From RYN-230 sp963851025 (lineage in GTDB: Bacteria; Actinomycetota; Actinomycetes; Streptosporangiales; Streptosporangiaceae), in NCBI GenBank assembly GCA_963851025.1, contig CAWKOA010000006.1, positions 372,001 through 436,000 of the forward strand: DNA of 64,000 bases, written 5' to 3'. The position numbers were made by a program, and so were the translations under genes. The notes under the pieces were generated by a model. It saw only the letters and a list, made by a program, of their open reading frames with translations. It did no database searches and had not been told where the DNA came from. Below are positions 36,770 to 44,684 of this stretch, one piece after another. Each line of letters begins with the position of its first letter. The stretch's first letter is position 1.

Positions 36770-37795
36770 TCAGGACGCGGCCGGGTAGTAATACCTGGCG
36801 TCGGACGGATTACCAGCCTCGGCCGTGGTGACCAGGATGTTGGGCAGTAGCACGGAGGTCTTGACCAGGGAGGTATGGCCGGTGAGCGCGTCGTGGCCGT
36901 ACTCGACGCCGAGCTGCCCTTCCCGGGCGGGCTGCTGGATCACCAGGGCGCTGATGGCGCCGCTCTTGAGCAGGGACACCGCGGACGGGTCCGCGTCGTA
37001 GCCCACCACGGTGAGCTTGCCGGTGGCGCCGAGGGAGGACAGGGCCTGCGCGGCGCCTTCCGCATTGGTCTCCGCCGCACCGAACAGCGCCTTGACCTGA
37101 GGGTGGGAGGTCATGACCGCTTTGGTGTCGGTCTCGGAGACGGTCTCGGGCTGGCCGGTGAACTGGGACGACGCGATCGAGATGCCCGGGTAGCGCGCCA
37201 GCCCCTTCTTGAGGCCCTGGACCCGCTCGACCTGGGTGGTGGTGGTCCCGTCGATACTGAACACCGCGACCTGGCCGTGGCCCTTCAGCGCCCTGGCGAT
37301 CACGCCCGCCGCTGCCTCCCCGCCCTGGATGTTGTTCGAGGTGATCGCGCTGACCAGGCCGGAGGTGTTGGTCAGCGCGGTGTCCACGGTCACGACCTTG
37401 ACTCCGGCGTTCATGCAGGTCTGGATCGCGGGGCGCAGCGCGACCGGGTCGGTGGGCGCGATCAGCAGGATCTTGGGGTGCTTGGCGCAGACCGCGTTGA
37501 CCACGGGGGTCTGGGCGGCGGGGGTGAAGTCCGGCGACCCCTGGTAGAGGAAGCTGTACCCGAGCTTGGCCGCCTCGGCCTTCGCCCCTCCTTCCAGGGC
37601 GTCGTAGAAGCCGACCCCGGTGGCACCGGGAATGAACGCCACCAGGCCCTGGCCCGCCGTACCGGAGCCAGAGCCGGAACCAGAAGCAGAACTGGACCCG
37701 GACCCGGCGGAGGAACTGCCGCCGCAGCCGGCCAGGGCCGCCGTGGCGAGCAGGGCGGCCGCCGGAAGCGCGATCCTTCGTACCGTGAGTAACAT
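36770..37795 (-). CDS. CUT2-type ABC substrate-binding lipoprotein
   Basis: 341 residues. Lipoprotein signal with lipobox LAGC followed by a Ser/Gly linker, then a periplasmic-binding-protein type 1 (RbsB-like) fold: LVAFIPGATGVGFYDALEGGAKAEA, PKILLIAPTDPVAL, VKVVTVDTALT, GQVAVFSIDGTTTTQVERVQGLKKGL, VKALFGAAETNAEGAAQAL, VVGYDADPSAVSLLKSG. Binds a small, usually cyclic, polyol or sugar outside the membrane. Set between an AroE-like dehydrogenase with importer genes and a 3-dehydroshikimate dehydratase, the ligand is inferred to be shikimate, quinate or a related acid. Confidence 0.88.
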   Translation of the reverse strand: MLLTVRRIALPAAALLATAALAGCGGSSSAGSGSSSASGSGSGSGTAGQGLVAFIPGATGVGFYDALEGGAKAEAAKLGYSFLYQGSPDFTPAAQTPVVNAVCAKHPKILLIAPTDPVALRPAIQTCMNAGVKVVTVDTALTNTSGLVSAITSNNIQGGEAAAGVIARALKGHGQVAVFSIDGTTTTQVERVQGLKKGLARYPGISIASSQFTGQPETVSETDTKAVMTSHPQVKALFGAAETNAEGAAQALSSLGATGKLTVVGYDADPSAVSLLKSGAISALVIQQPAREGQLGVEYGHDALTGHTSLVKTSVLLPNILVTTAEAGNPSDARYYYPAAS

Positions 37796-37865
37796 CGTTG
37801 TCCCCTGTCTTGACGTGCCCGAGGGCGGCGTTGGGTGGGTGGGGTGGGGGTCTGGAACGCAGGCG

Positions 37866-38900
37866 CTAACGGCGCCGGCGGCCGGTGTACTGATCGACGT
37901 AGACGGCCGTGATGAGCACGACGCCCACGGCGACCTCCTGCCAGTACGGCGGGACGTTGACGATGATCAGGCCGGTCAGCAGGACCGAGATGATCAGGGT
38001 TCCGATGATCGAGCCGATCATCTTTCCGCGGCCGCCGAACAGGCTGGCGCCCCCGATCACGACCGCGGCGATGGCGTTGAGGTTGTCGGTCACGCCCGAG
38101 GTGGGTGAGGCGGCCCCGAGCCGGCTCATGACCAGGACGCCGTCGATGCCAGCCAGCAGGCCGGACATCGCGTAGATCTTCACCAGATGGCGCTGCCACG
38201 GGAGGCCGGCCCGGATCGCAGCCTCCCGGCTGTCGCCGATGGCGTAGGTGTATGCCCCGTACCTGGTCTTGGCCAGCGCGAGGCCGGTGACGACGCAGAG
38301 CACGGCGGCGATGAGCACCGGCACGGGGATCCAGCCCAGCAGGTTCGTGTTGCCGAAGGTGCCCACCCACGCCGGGATGGCCGAGATCTCCTGGCCGTTG
38401 TAGATCAGGTCACCCAGGCCGGTGGCGATGCCCAGGGTACCGAGCGTGACGACGAAGGCCGGGATGTGGCAGCGGGCGATCAGCCAGCCGTTCAGCAGCC
38501 CGGACGCCAGGCCGATGCCCAGCGCGGCGGCGAATCCGGCGGCCACGGTGAGCGCCGTGCCGGTCCCGCCGGCCATCAGGTCTGTCATGACCCAGGCACC
38601 GGCCATGCCTGACAACCCCAGGACGGCGCCGACGGACAGGTCGATCCCGCCGGCGATGATGACGAAGGTCTCCCCCAGCGCCAGCAGCAGGACCTCGGTC
38701 GCGGTGGACGAGGTATTCAGCCAGTTCAGCTTGCCGAAGAAGTCCGGCGACCAGATGGCGAACCCGACGATCAGGGCCGCCAGGACCAGCCCGGTCCAGC
38801 CTTCCCTCAGCAGCCAGGCCCGGCGGTCGGCGGCTTTGCCGCTGCCCAGGGCCAGCGGGGGCGCGGTCACTGGCTCCGGTGCCGGCTTGAGCTCGTGCAT
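37866..38900 (-). CDS. CUT2-type ABC transporter permease
   Basis: 344 residues, about ten hydrophobic segments, RbsC/BPD_transp_2 family. Hallmarks: LALGETFVIIAGGIDLSVGAVLGLSG, IPAFVVTLGTLGIATGLGDLIYNG, GDSREAAIRAGLP (coupling loop) and GGASLFGGRGKMIGSIIGTLII. ATG 38898-38900 is 7 bp after the ATPase stop, so co-transcribed. Forms the membrane channel for the importer. Confidence 0.92.
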   Translation of the reverse strand: MHELKPAPEPVTAPPLALGSGKAADRRAWLLREGWTGLVLAALIVGFAIWSPDFFGKLNWLNTSSTATEVLLLALGETFVIIAGGIDLSVGAVLGLSGMAGAWVMTDLMAGGTGTALTVAAGFAAALGIGLASGLLNGWLIARCHIPAFVVTLGTLGIATGLGDLIYNGQEISAIPAWVGTFGNTNLLGWIPVPVLIAAVLCVVTGLALAKTRYGAYTYAIGDSREAAIRAGLPWQRHLVKIYAMSGLLAGIDGVLVMSRLGAASPTSGVTDNLNAIAAVVIGGASLFGGRGKMIGSIIGTLIISVLLTGLIIVNVPPYWQEVAVGVVLITAVYVDQYTGRRRR

Positions 38901-38907
38901 GGCCTAC

Positions 38908-39798
38908 TCACCGCCCGTCTCGGCTGGGCCGGGGGCCGCCGGCGTGTCTCGCACCAGGCCGGTACCGCCCGGCCCGCCGCCGCCAGCGCTCGCCGCCAGC
39001 CGCCCCACCGCCGCCAGCCGGCTCGCCGCCGTCCGGCCCGGGGCCCAGCTTGGAGCCGGTGATGTAGCCGATCAGGTCGTCGGCCGAGACCTGTTCCCGC
39101 TCGACCGCGGCGACGACCGAGCCAAGCCGCAGCACGGTGATGCGGTCGCACAGCACGAGCACGTCCGGCATCTGGTGGCTGACCAGGATCACCGCCGTGC
39201 CCAGGTCGCGCACCCGGCGGATCAGGTCGAGCACCTCGCGGTGCTGCTCGACGCCCAGCGCGCTGGTCGGCTCGTCGAGCAGCAGGACCCGGTCACACCA
39301 GGTCGAAGCCCGGGCGATGGCCAGGGCCTGGCGCTGGCCGCCGGACAGGTCCTTGCACCGGGCGCCGATGTTCGGGATCCGCGCGTGCAGCTGGGCCAGT
39401 TCCCGCGCCGTGCGCTCCCGCATCGTGCGCCGGTCGAGCCAGCCCAGATGGCGGCCGAGCCAGTGGCCGGCGAGAAGTTCCCGGCCGAGGAAGAAGTTCG
39501 CGACGACATCGCGTTCCATGGCCAGCGCCAGATCCTGGTACACGGTGCTGATGCCGGCCGCCGCCGCGTCCGCCGGGCTGGTGAACACCGCCGGCTCGCC
39601 GTCGATGGCGACGTGGCCACCCGACGGCTGCTGCACTCCCGCGATGATCTTCATGAGCGTGGACTTGCCGGCGCCGTTGTCGCCGATCAGGCCGAGGACC
39701 TCGCCCCGGTTGACGTGCAGGCTCACGTCGCGCAGCGCCTGCAGGCCGCCGAAATGCTTCGAGACCCCGCACACGCTCAGCGTGGCCGCGTTACTCAT
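38908..39798 (-). CDS. ABC transporter ATP-binding protein, single-domain CUT2 type
   Basis: 296 residues. Walker A GDNGAGKS (~40), Q-loop VYQDLAL, signature LSGGQRQ (~150), Walker B VLLLDEPTSALG and switch VSHQM. Only one nucleotide-binding domain, like FrcA, not the duplicated RbsA type; it should act as a homodimer. The last ~40 residues are Gly/Arg low complexity. The ATG at 39796-39798 overlaps the stop of the AroE-like gene (ATGAGTAA), indicating translational coupling. Confidence 0.92.
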   Translation of the reverse strand: MSNAATLSVCGVSKHFGGLQALRDVSLHVNRGEVLGLIGDNGAGKSTLMKIIAGVQQPSGGHVAIDGEPAVFTSPADAAAAGISTVYQDLALAMERDVVANFFLGRELLAGHWLGRHLGWLDRRTMRERTARELAQLHARIPNIGARCKDLSGGQRQALAIARASTWCDRVLLLDEPTSALGVEQHREVLDLIRRVRDLGTAVILVSHQMPDVLVLCDRITVLRLGSVVAAVEREQVSADDLIGYITGSKLGPGPDGGEPAGGGGAAGGERWRRRAGRYRPGARHAGGPRPSRDGR

Positions 39799-40755
39799 GG
39801 GTCGCTCCTCGGGGGCCGGCGGGAGACGGAGGCGGCCCGGCGTGCTCGCTCAGGCCGGCCGGGCGGGTGAGGGCGCGGAAGTGCCGGAGCATCCGCTCGG
39901 CATCGGCCGGGCGCCCGGTGAACAGGCGGAAGGCCTCGACGGCCTGGAAGACCGCCATGCCGCCGCCGTCCAGGGTCCGGCAGCCGAGGGCGCGGGCCGT
40001 GCGGACCAGCTCGGTATCGATGGGCAGGTACACGACGTCCGCGACCCAGAGCCGGGGATGGAGCAGGCTGGCCGGCAGGGGCAGCCCGGGGTGTGCCGCC
40101 ATCCCGGTCGGGGTGGCGTGGATGAGCCCGTCGGCGCTGGCCAGCGCCGAGGGCAGCCCGGCAGGCTCGGCGGCGCGGGCCCGGCTCGCGCCGAACCGGC
40201 CGCCGAGGTCGGCCGCCAGGGACAGGGCCCGGTCCCGGTCGAGGTCCACGATGGTCAGTAAGCGGGTGCCGAGGGTGAGGACCGCGTGCCCGACTGCCGC
40301 GCCGGCGCCCCCGCCCCGAGCAGCACCACCCGGCCGGCGGCCACGCCGGTCAGCCCGCGCGCGAAGCTCTCCGCGAACCCGGACCAGTCGGTGTTGTGGC
40401 CGACGGCCCGCCCGTCCCGGAACACGACGGTGTTGACCGCCTGGAGCGCGGCCGCGTCGGGCGAGAGCTCGTCGAGATGGCCCAGGATGACCTGCTTGGA
40501 CGGGTGGGTGATGTTCAGGCCGTCGAAGCCGAGGCGGCGCGCGGCGGTGAGGAGCCCGGGGGTGTCCGCGGCGGTCAGGCCGAGGTCGTCGAGGTCGATG
40601 GTGCGGTAGAGGCAGCACAGCCCCTGCGCCCTGGCTTCGCGTTCGTGCAGGGCCGGGCTCAGTGACCCGCTGATGCCGCTGCCGATCAGGCCGATCAGGC
40701 GCGATGAAGCCCGCGACGGCTGCTGCGCCGGGGCCGGCGCGCCTAACGCACTCAT
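39791..40755 (-). pseudogene. aroE: shikimate/quinate 5-dehydrogenase-like (one frameshift)
   Basis: About 321 residues when repaired. N-terminal substrate domain: GSGISGSLSPALHEREA (SxS shikimate-binding), FDGLNITHPSKQ with the catalytic Lys, AVNTVVF and GHNTDWSGF with the catalytic Asp. Cofactor domain GAGGAGAAVGHAV is split by a shift at ~40300-40312: a G run has five Gs where six are needed. HPSKQ rather than the biosynthetic (I/V)PHK pattern resembles catabolic quinate/shikimate dehydrogenases. It should oxidise shikimate (perhaps quinate) to 3-dehydroshikimate. First gene of the operon, divergent from a TetR regulator. Confidence 0.86.
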
Positions 40756-40800
40756 GCCCTCATGCCCGCGAGCACCGGGTCATCAGATGCCTCCGGATCA

Positions 40801-40832
40801 CCTAATGTACGAACTAGAGGGTTAATAGTAGG
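40801..40832. promoter_or_regulatory. AT-rich candidate operator between aroE-like and TetR genes
   Basis: A conspicuous AT-rich block (ctaatgtacgaactagaggg at 40802-40821, then ttaatagta) in otherwise GC-rich DNA between divergent genes. It holds a loose dyad around aactagagggtt. Probable TetR operator and promoter zone; exact boxes not assignable. Confidence 0.4.
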
Positions 40833-40942
40833 ACGGAGGCCGGGCGAACGGAAGCCCGTGCGTCACGCCGGGGCCGCACACGCGCAATTAGGCTGGTGTG
40901 CGGCCGGAATCAACGACCGGTCCAGCCGATCAGGAGCCCGTT

Positions 40943-41617
40943 TTGACCCAAGCCGCCAGCAAGGGCACCGTCACGAGCAGCAAGCCCGCGGCCGGCGAGC
41001 GCCAGCGCGACAAGGACCGCACCCGGGCGGAGATCCTGCGCATCGCGGCCGAGGAATTCGCGCGGCAGGGTTACGCCGGGGCACGGGTCGATGAGATCGC
41101 CGCGCGGACCAGTACCACCAAACGGATGATCTATTACTACTTCGGCGGCAAGGAACAGCTGTACGTGGCGGTGCTGGAACGGGCGTACTCGCAGATCCGC
41201 GACGCCGAGCTGGCCATTGACGTGGAACGGCTGGAACCGGTCGCCGCAATCCGCCGCCTGGCCGAGCTCACCTTCGACCACCATGACGCGCATCCGGACT
41301 TCATCCGGCTGGTGAGCATCGAGAACGTCCACGAGGCGGTCCACCTGGCCACCCTGCCCAGATTGCACGAGCTGCGCGCGCCGACGATCGAGATGATCTC
41401 CCGGATCCTGGACGCGGGCCGGGCCGGCGGGGTCTTCACCGTGCCGGTGGACGCGCTGGACGTGCACATGCTGATCAGCTCGTTCTGCGTGTTCCGGATC
41501 GCGAACCGGCACACGTTCCGCGCCCTGTTCGGCCGGGACCTGACCGACCCGGCCCAGCGGGCGACCCAGCGCCAGATGCTCGGCGACCTCGTGGTCGCCT
41601 ACCTGACCTCCGGCTGA
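40943..41617 (+). CDS. TetR-family regulator of the shikimate cluster
   Basis: 224 residues from TTG 40943, preferred over GTG 40898 because AGGAG (40932-40936) is 6 nt ahead. N-terminal HTH: RAEILRIAAEEFARQGYAGARVDEIAARTSTTKRMIYYYF, then the ligand domain with FDHHDAHPDFIRLVSIEN, a motif seen in TetR proteins of aromatic or hydroxy-acid catabolism (C-terminal TetR_C_ type). It diverges from the AroE-ABC-QuiC operon and so probably represses it until shikimate or protocatechuate binds. Confidence 0.88.
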   Translation: MTQAASKGTVTSSKPAAGERQRDKDRTRAEILRIAAEEFARQGYAGARVDEIAARTSTTKRMIYYYFGGKEQLYVAVLERAYSQIRDAELAIDVERLEPVAAIRRLAELTFDHHDAHPDFIRLVSIENVHEAVHLATLPRLHELRAPTIEMISRILDAGRAGGVFTVPVDALDVHMLISSFCVFRIANRHTFRALFGRDLTDPAQRATQRQMLGDLVVAYLTSG

Positions 41618-41708
41618 ACCGAGTCCGGGCACCCCGCATCGGCGGCCGCCTTGATGATGCGCGGCACGGCATGCTCCGCGACCGCCTGGTCCGGCAGGAC
41701 TGGGGTCC

Positions 41709-42128
41709 TCACGCCTGGGGGTCGTCGAGCACGGCCAGCAGCAGGCCGCCGATCATGGCCATGTTCTTGTGGAACTGGATCCGCTGCACCTTGCGGGCGG
41801 CCGGGTCCTCGATGGTCCAGTACGCGTGCCCGGCCAGCGTGGTGGGGACCAGCGAGCCGGCCAGGACCAGGGCCGACAGCCGCGGGGCCCGGCCCAGGGC
41901 CAGCGCCGCGCCCGCCACCACCTGCACGGCGGCGTTCGCCCGCACCACCATCTCGTCGTCGGCGGGCAGCGGCACCTTGCTCCGGATCGCCGCCAGCAGG
42001 GGCGCGGCCAGGTCGACACGCCCACCGGGCGCCCGCAGCGCGTCGAAGCCGAGCAGCACGTACGTGGATCCGGTGAGCAAGCGGGCCGCCGGGCGCAAGG
42101 GCGCCAGAGTACGCCGGGCCGTAGTCAT
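41709..42128 (-). CDS. DoxX-family membrane protein
   Basis: 139 residues from ATG 42126-42128 (GAGG 5 nt upstream). Four hydrophobic segments with LAPLRPAARLLTGSTYVLLGFDALRAPG, VVRANAAVQVVAGAALALGRAPRLSALVLAGSLVPTTLAGHAYW and FHKNMAMIGGLLLAVLD, a layout of the DoxX family; the terminal HKNMAMIGGLLL motif is characteristic. Role in membrane redox chemistry is family-level only. Stands alone between two rightward genes. Confidence 0.85.
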   Translation of the reverse strand: MTTARRTLAPLRPAARLLTGSTYVLLGFDALRAPGGRVDLAAPLLAAIRSKVPLPADDEMVVRANAAVQVVAGAALALGRAPRLSALVLAGSLVPTTLAGHAYWTIEDPAARKVQRIQFHKNMAMIGGLLLAVLDDPQA

Positions 42129-42215
42129 GAGCACCTCGATCTGGCGGGGACGAGTACGTCAGCAGGACTGTACGCCCTGGCCGTTTCGGCATAATGGCGG
42201 CGTACCGGGATGCGC

Positions 42216-42221
42216 TAGGGT
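42216..42221 (+). promoter_or_regulatory. -10 box of a leaderless methyltransferase gene
   Basis: TAGGGT lies six bases before the ATG at 42228, the spacing expected when the start codon is the first transcribed base. No purine-rich ribosome-binding site precedes the ATG. The -35 region is not obvious. Confidence 0.5.
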
Positions 42222-42227
42222 CGGCGA

Positions 42228-43049
42228 ATGGTGGAGGCCAGCCAGCGAGCCCATGAATTCGACGCGTCGGTCCCGAACATCGCCCGGATGTACGACTACT
42301 GGCTGGGCGGCAAGGACAACTTCGCGGCCGACCGGGAAGCCGCGGACCGCCAGGCGCAGGCCATCCCGCAGCTCCCGTGGCTCGCCCGGCAGAATCGCGG
42401 CTTCCTCCAGCGGGCGGTGTCCTTCTGCGCCGGCGAGGGAGTGACGCAGTTCCTGGACATCGGCTCCGGGCTGCCCACCAACCAGAACGTGCATGAGGTC
42501 GCGCAGCACGTCAACCCGGACGCCCGCGTGGTGTACGCGGACCTCGATCCGGTGGTGGTGGCGCACGCCCGGGCGCTGCTGTCCGGGACCCAGACCGCGG
42601 CCGTCCGGGGCGACGCCTGCCGCCCCGACGACATCCTCGGCGCCCCCGAGGTCGGCCGGCTGATCGACCTCAGCCGGCCGGTCGCCGTGCTTCTCCTGGC
42701 CGTCCTGCACCTGATCCCGGACGAGGCCGGCCCGGCCGCCGCCGTGGCCCGGCTGCGCGAGGCCGTGGCACCCGGCAGCTACCTGGTCATTTCCCATGCC
42801 GACGTATCGCAGGCCCATGTGGTCGGGACGGAGCGCCGCAGCGACACCGCCCGCGAGCTGGTGGACGCCAACCAGGCCCTGGCCGCCGTGCCCGCCCGCA
42901 CCCGCGACGAGATCAGCCGGTTCTTCGGCGACTGGACGCTGGTCGAGCCCGGCCTGACCGACATCTGGGCCTGGCGGGCGGACCACGACCCGGTCACGAA
43001 CGCGAGCGGTTTCATGAGGATCCTGGGCGGGGTGGCCCGGAAGAACTGA
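42228..43049 (+). CDS. DUF574 SAM-dependent methyltransferase
   Basis: 273 residues. SAV2177/DUF574 family: FDASVPNIARMYDYWLGGKDNFAADR, QNRGFLQRAVSFC, FLDIGSGLPTNQNVHEVAQ (SAM-binding motif I), VVYADLDPVVVAHARALL (acidic motif II), VAVLLLAVLHLIPDE and PGSYLVISH. An expanded actinobacterial family with several copies per genome; substrate unknown. Appears leaderless. A TetR gene follows on the same strand but has its own operator-like upstream region. Confidence 0.92.
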   Translation: MVEASQRAHEFDASVPNIARMYDYWLGGKDNFAADREAADRQAQAIPQLPWLARQNRGFLQRAVSFCAGEGVTQFLDIGSGLPTNQNVHEVAQHVNPDARVVYADLDPVVVAHARALLSGTQTAAVRGDACRPDDILGAPEVGRLIDLSRPVAVLLLAVLHLIPDEAGPAAAVARLREAVAPGSYLVISHADVSQAHVVGTERRSDTARELVDANQALAAVPARTRDEISRFFGDWTLVEPGLTDIWAWRADHDPVTNASGFMRILGGVARKN

Positions 43050-43105
43050 CCGCGGCGGCCGGGCCGCTCCCGGTCAGCCGCCTGCTTCCTGGGCTAGCCG
43101 GTCAG

Positions 43106-43135
43106 TGATTGTCAAATGTCACTAACTGACAATCA
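43106..43135. promoter_or_regulatory. inverted-repeat operator upstream of TetR gene
   Basis: tgattgtca (43106-43114) and tgacaatca (43127-43135) are perfect 9-bp inverted arms 12 nt apart; a nested tgtca-N5-tgaca (43117-43131) shares the right arm. It ends 18 bp before the TetR ATG at 43153, as expected for an autoregulatory site. Confidence 0.65.
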
Positions 43136-43152
43136 ATGCGCGGCCAGGTACG

Positions 43153-43857
43153 ATGAGCCGTGTGCAGGCTTCTGTGAGACAGATCACGCCCCAGGCGGCC
43201 GGCCCGCGGCCCGGCGGTGACGCTGCGGTGGCCTCCCCGGAACCGCCCGGGAACCGGCGGGAGCGCAAGAAGCAGCGCACCCGCGACGCCCTGATCGAGG
43301 CGGCCATGGGCCTGTTCGCGGCCCAGGGCTACGACCACACGGCGGTGCATGAGATCACCGACGCGGTGGACGTCTCGGAGCGGACCTTCTTCCGCTATTT
43401 CGCCAGCAAGGAAGACCTGGTGCTGTCCTTCGTCCGGGACGGGCAGGCGGCCTTCGCCGGGGCGCTGGCGGCCCGGCCGCCCGCGGAGGACCCGTTCACC
43501 GCGGCCCGCCACGCGTTCCAGATATCGCTCGGCCAGCTGCCCGGGAACACCGGGGAGTCGGCGTCCTACCTGTCGGTCATGGGGCTGATCCACTCCACGC
43601 CGGCGCTGCTGGCCGCCTACCTGCGCTACGTCCACGATCACGACGACGAGATCATCCAGGTGCTCGCCGGGCGCGAGGGCGTGGACCCGGCCGCCGACCG
43701 GCGGCCCCGGGTGCTGGCCGCCGTGATCGGCTCACTGGTGTTCCTGGCCCACCGTGACTGGCGGGCCGGGGACGATCTCAGCCCCGGCGCCATGTCCGCG
43801 GCCTTCGACGGCTACGCCGACGAGGTCATCCCCGCCCTGGCCGGCCACTGGGCCTGA
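43153..43857 (+). CDS. TetR-family transcriptional regulator
   Basis: 234 residues (GTG 43162 is an alternative start). N-terminal HTH: RTRDALIEAAMGLFAAQGYDHTAVHEITDAVDVSERTFFRYF, with the FFRYFASKEDLVL helix-4 motif of the TetR/MftR-like group. All-alpha ligand domain follows, with no identifiable ligand residues. A perfect 9-bp inverted repeat just upstream is the likely operator. Its 3' end overlaps the convergent alcohol dehydrogenase gene by 46 bp. Confidence 0.9.
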   Translation: MSRVQASVRQITPQAAGPRPGGDAAVASPEPPGNRRERKKQRTRDALIEAAMGLFAAQGYDHTAVHEITDAVDVSERTFFRYFASKEDLVLSFVRDGQAAFAGALAARPPAEDPFTAARHAFQISLGQLPGNTGESASYLSVMGLIHSTPALLAAYLRYVHDHDDEIIQVLAGREGVDPAADRRPRVLAAVIGSLVFLAHRDWRAGDDLSPGAMSAAFDGYADEVIPALAGHWA

Positions 43858-44666
43858 CCGCCCTCCCGGCCGATCCCGTCCAGCGGGATCGGCGACGGGT
43901 ACGCGCCCAGCACGACGACGCGGCCCCCGGGCGCCACCAGGCCCAGTGACCCCGCGAACGCCCCGGCCGCGCCGGTGCAGTCGAAGACCACGTCGAACAG
44001 CCGGTCAACCCGGGCCAGCTCGCCGGGCGGGATGGCCTGCCCCGCGCCGCAGGCCCGGGCCACCTCGCGCCGCAGCCGTGAGGTCTCCACCACCAGCGTC
44101 TCCCCCGCCCCGGCGTTCAGCACGACCTGCAGGATGAGCTGCCCGATCGCGCCGGCGCCGATGACGGCGACGGTCGCGGCGGCCCGCACGTCGCCGTGGG
44201 CCACCGCGCGGACGGCCACGGCCAGCGGCTCGGTCCACGCGGCCTGCCGGACGGTGAGCCCGTCCGGCACCGCGTGCAGGGAGCGCTGGTCCGCGACGGC
44301 GAACCCGGCCATCCCCCCGTCGCGGGCCACGCCGCTGCAGGCGCCCAGCGCGGCCAGGCACTGGTTGGTGAGCCCGCGCTGGCACGCGAGGCAGGACCCG
44401 CAGGACAGCGCGATCGGGTTGACCACCACCGGCTGGGCCGGCTCGAAGCCGCTCACCCCGGGACCGGCCTGGGCCACCGTGCCGGAGAACTCGTGGCCGA
44501 GCACCACGCCGCCCGCGAAGATCGCCGGCATGGCGGGGGCGTGCAGGTCGGTGCCGCAGATGCCCGCGGCACCGACCTGGATGAGCACCTCTCCCTCGCG
44601 GGCCTCCGGCTCGGGCCGGTCCACGAGGGCGATCTGCGCGTCCGGCGTCAGGACGACTGCGTGCAT
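43812..44666 (-). CDS. zinc-type alcohol dehydrogenase, C-terminally truncated
   Basis: 284 residues, against ~340-350 for the medium-chain dehydrogenase family. Catalytic zinc ligands in GICGTDLH and GHEFSG, structural zinc cysteines in CGSCLACQRGLTNQC, and the NAD(P) motif VIGAGAIGQL are all present. It ends soon after GGRVVVLGAYPSPIPLD, so the last ~60 residues that complete the catalytic domain are missing, and the tail overlaps the TetR gene. Likely a deletion brought the two genes together; activity is doubtful. It follows amidohydrolase A1 in the same direction by 18 bp. Confidence 0.8.
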   Translation of the reverse strand: MHAVVLTPDAQIALVDRPEPEAREGEVLIQVGAAGICGTDLHAPAMPAIFAGGVVLGHEFSGTVAQAGPGVSGFEPAQPVVVNPIALSCGSCLACQRGLTNQCLAALGACSGVARDGGMAGFAVADQRSLHAVPDGLTVRQAAWTEPLAVAVRAVAHGDVRAAATVAVIGAGAIGQLILQVVLNAGAGETLVVETSRLRREVARACGAGQAIPPGELARVDRLFDVVFDCTGAAGAFAGSLGLVAPGGRVVVLGAYPSPIPLDGIGREGGQAQWPARAGMTSSA

Positions 44667-44684
44667 GACCGGGCCGCGCCCTTC

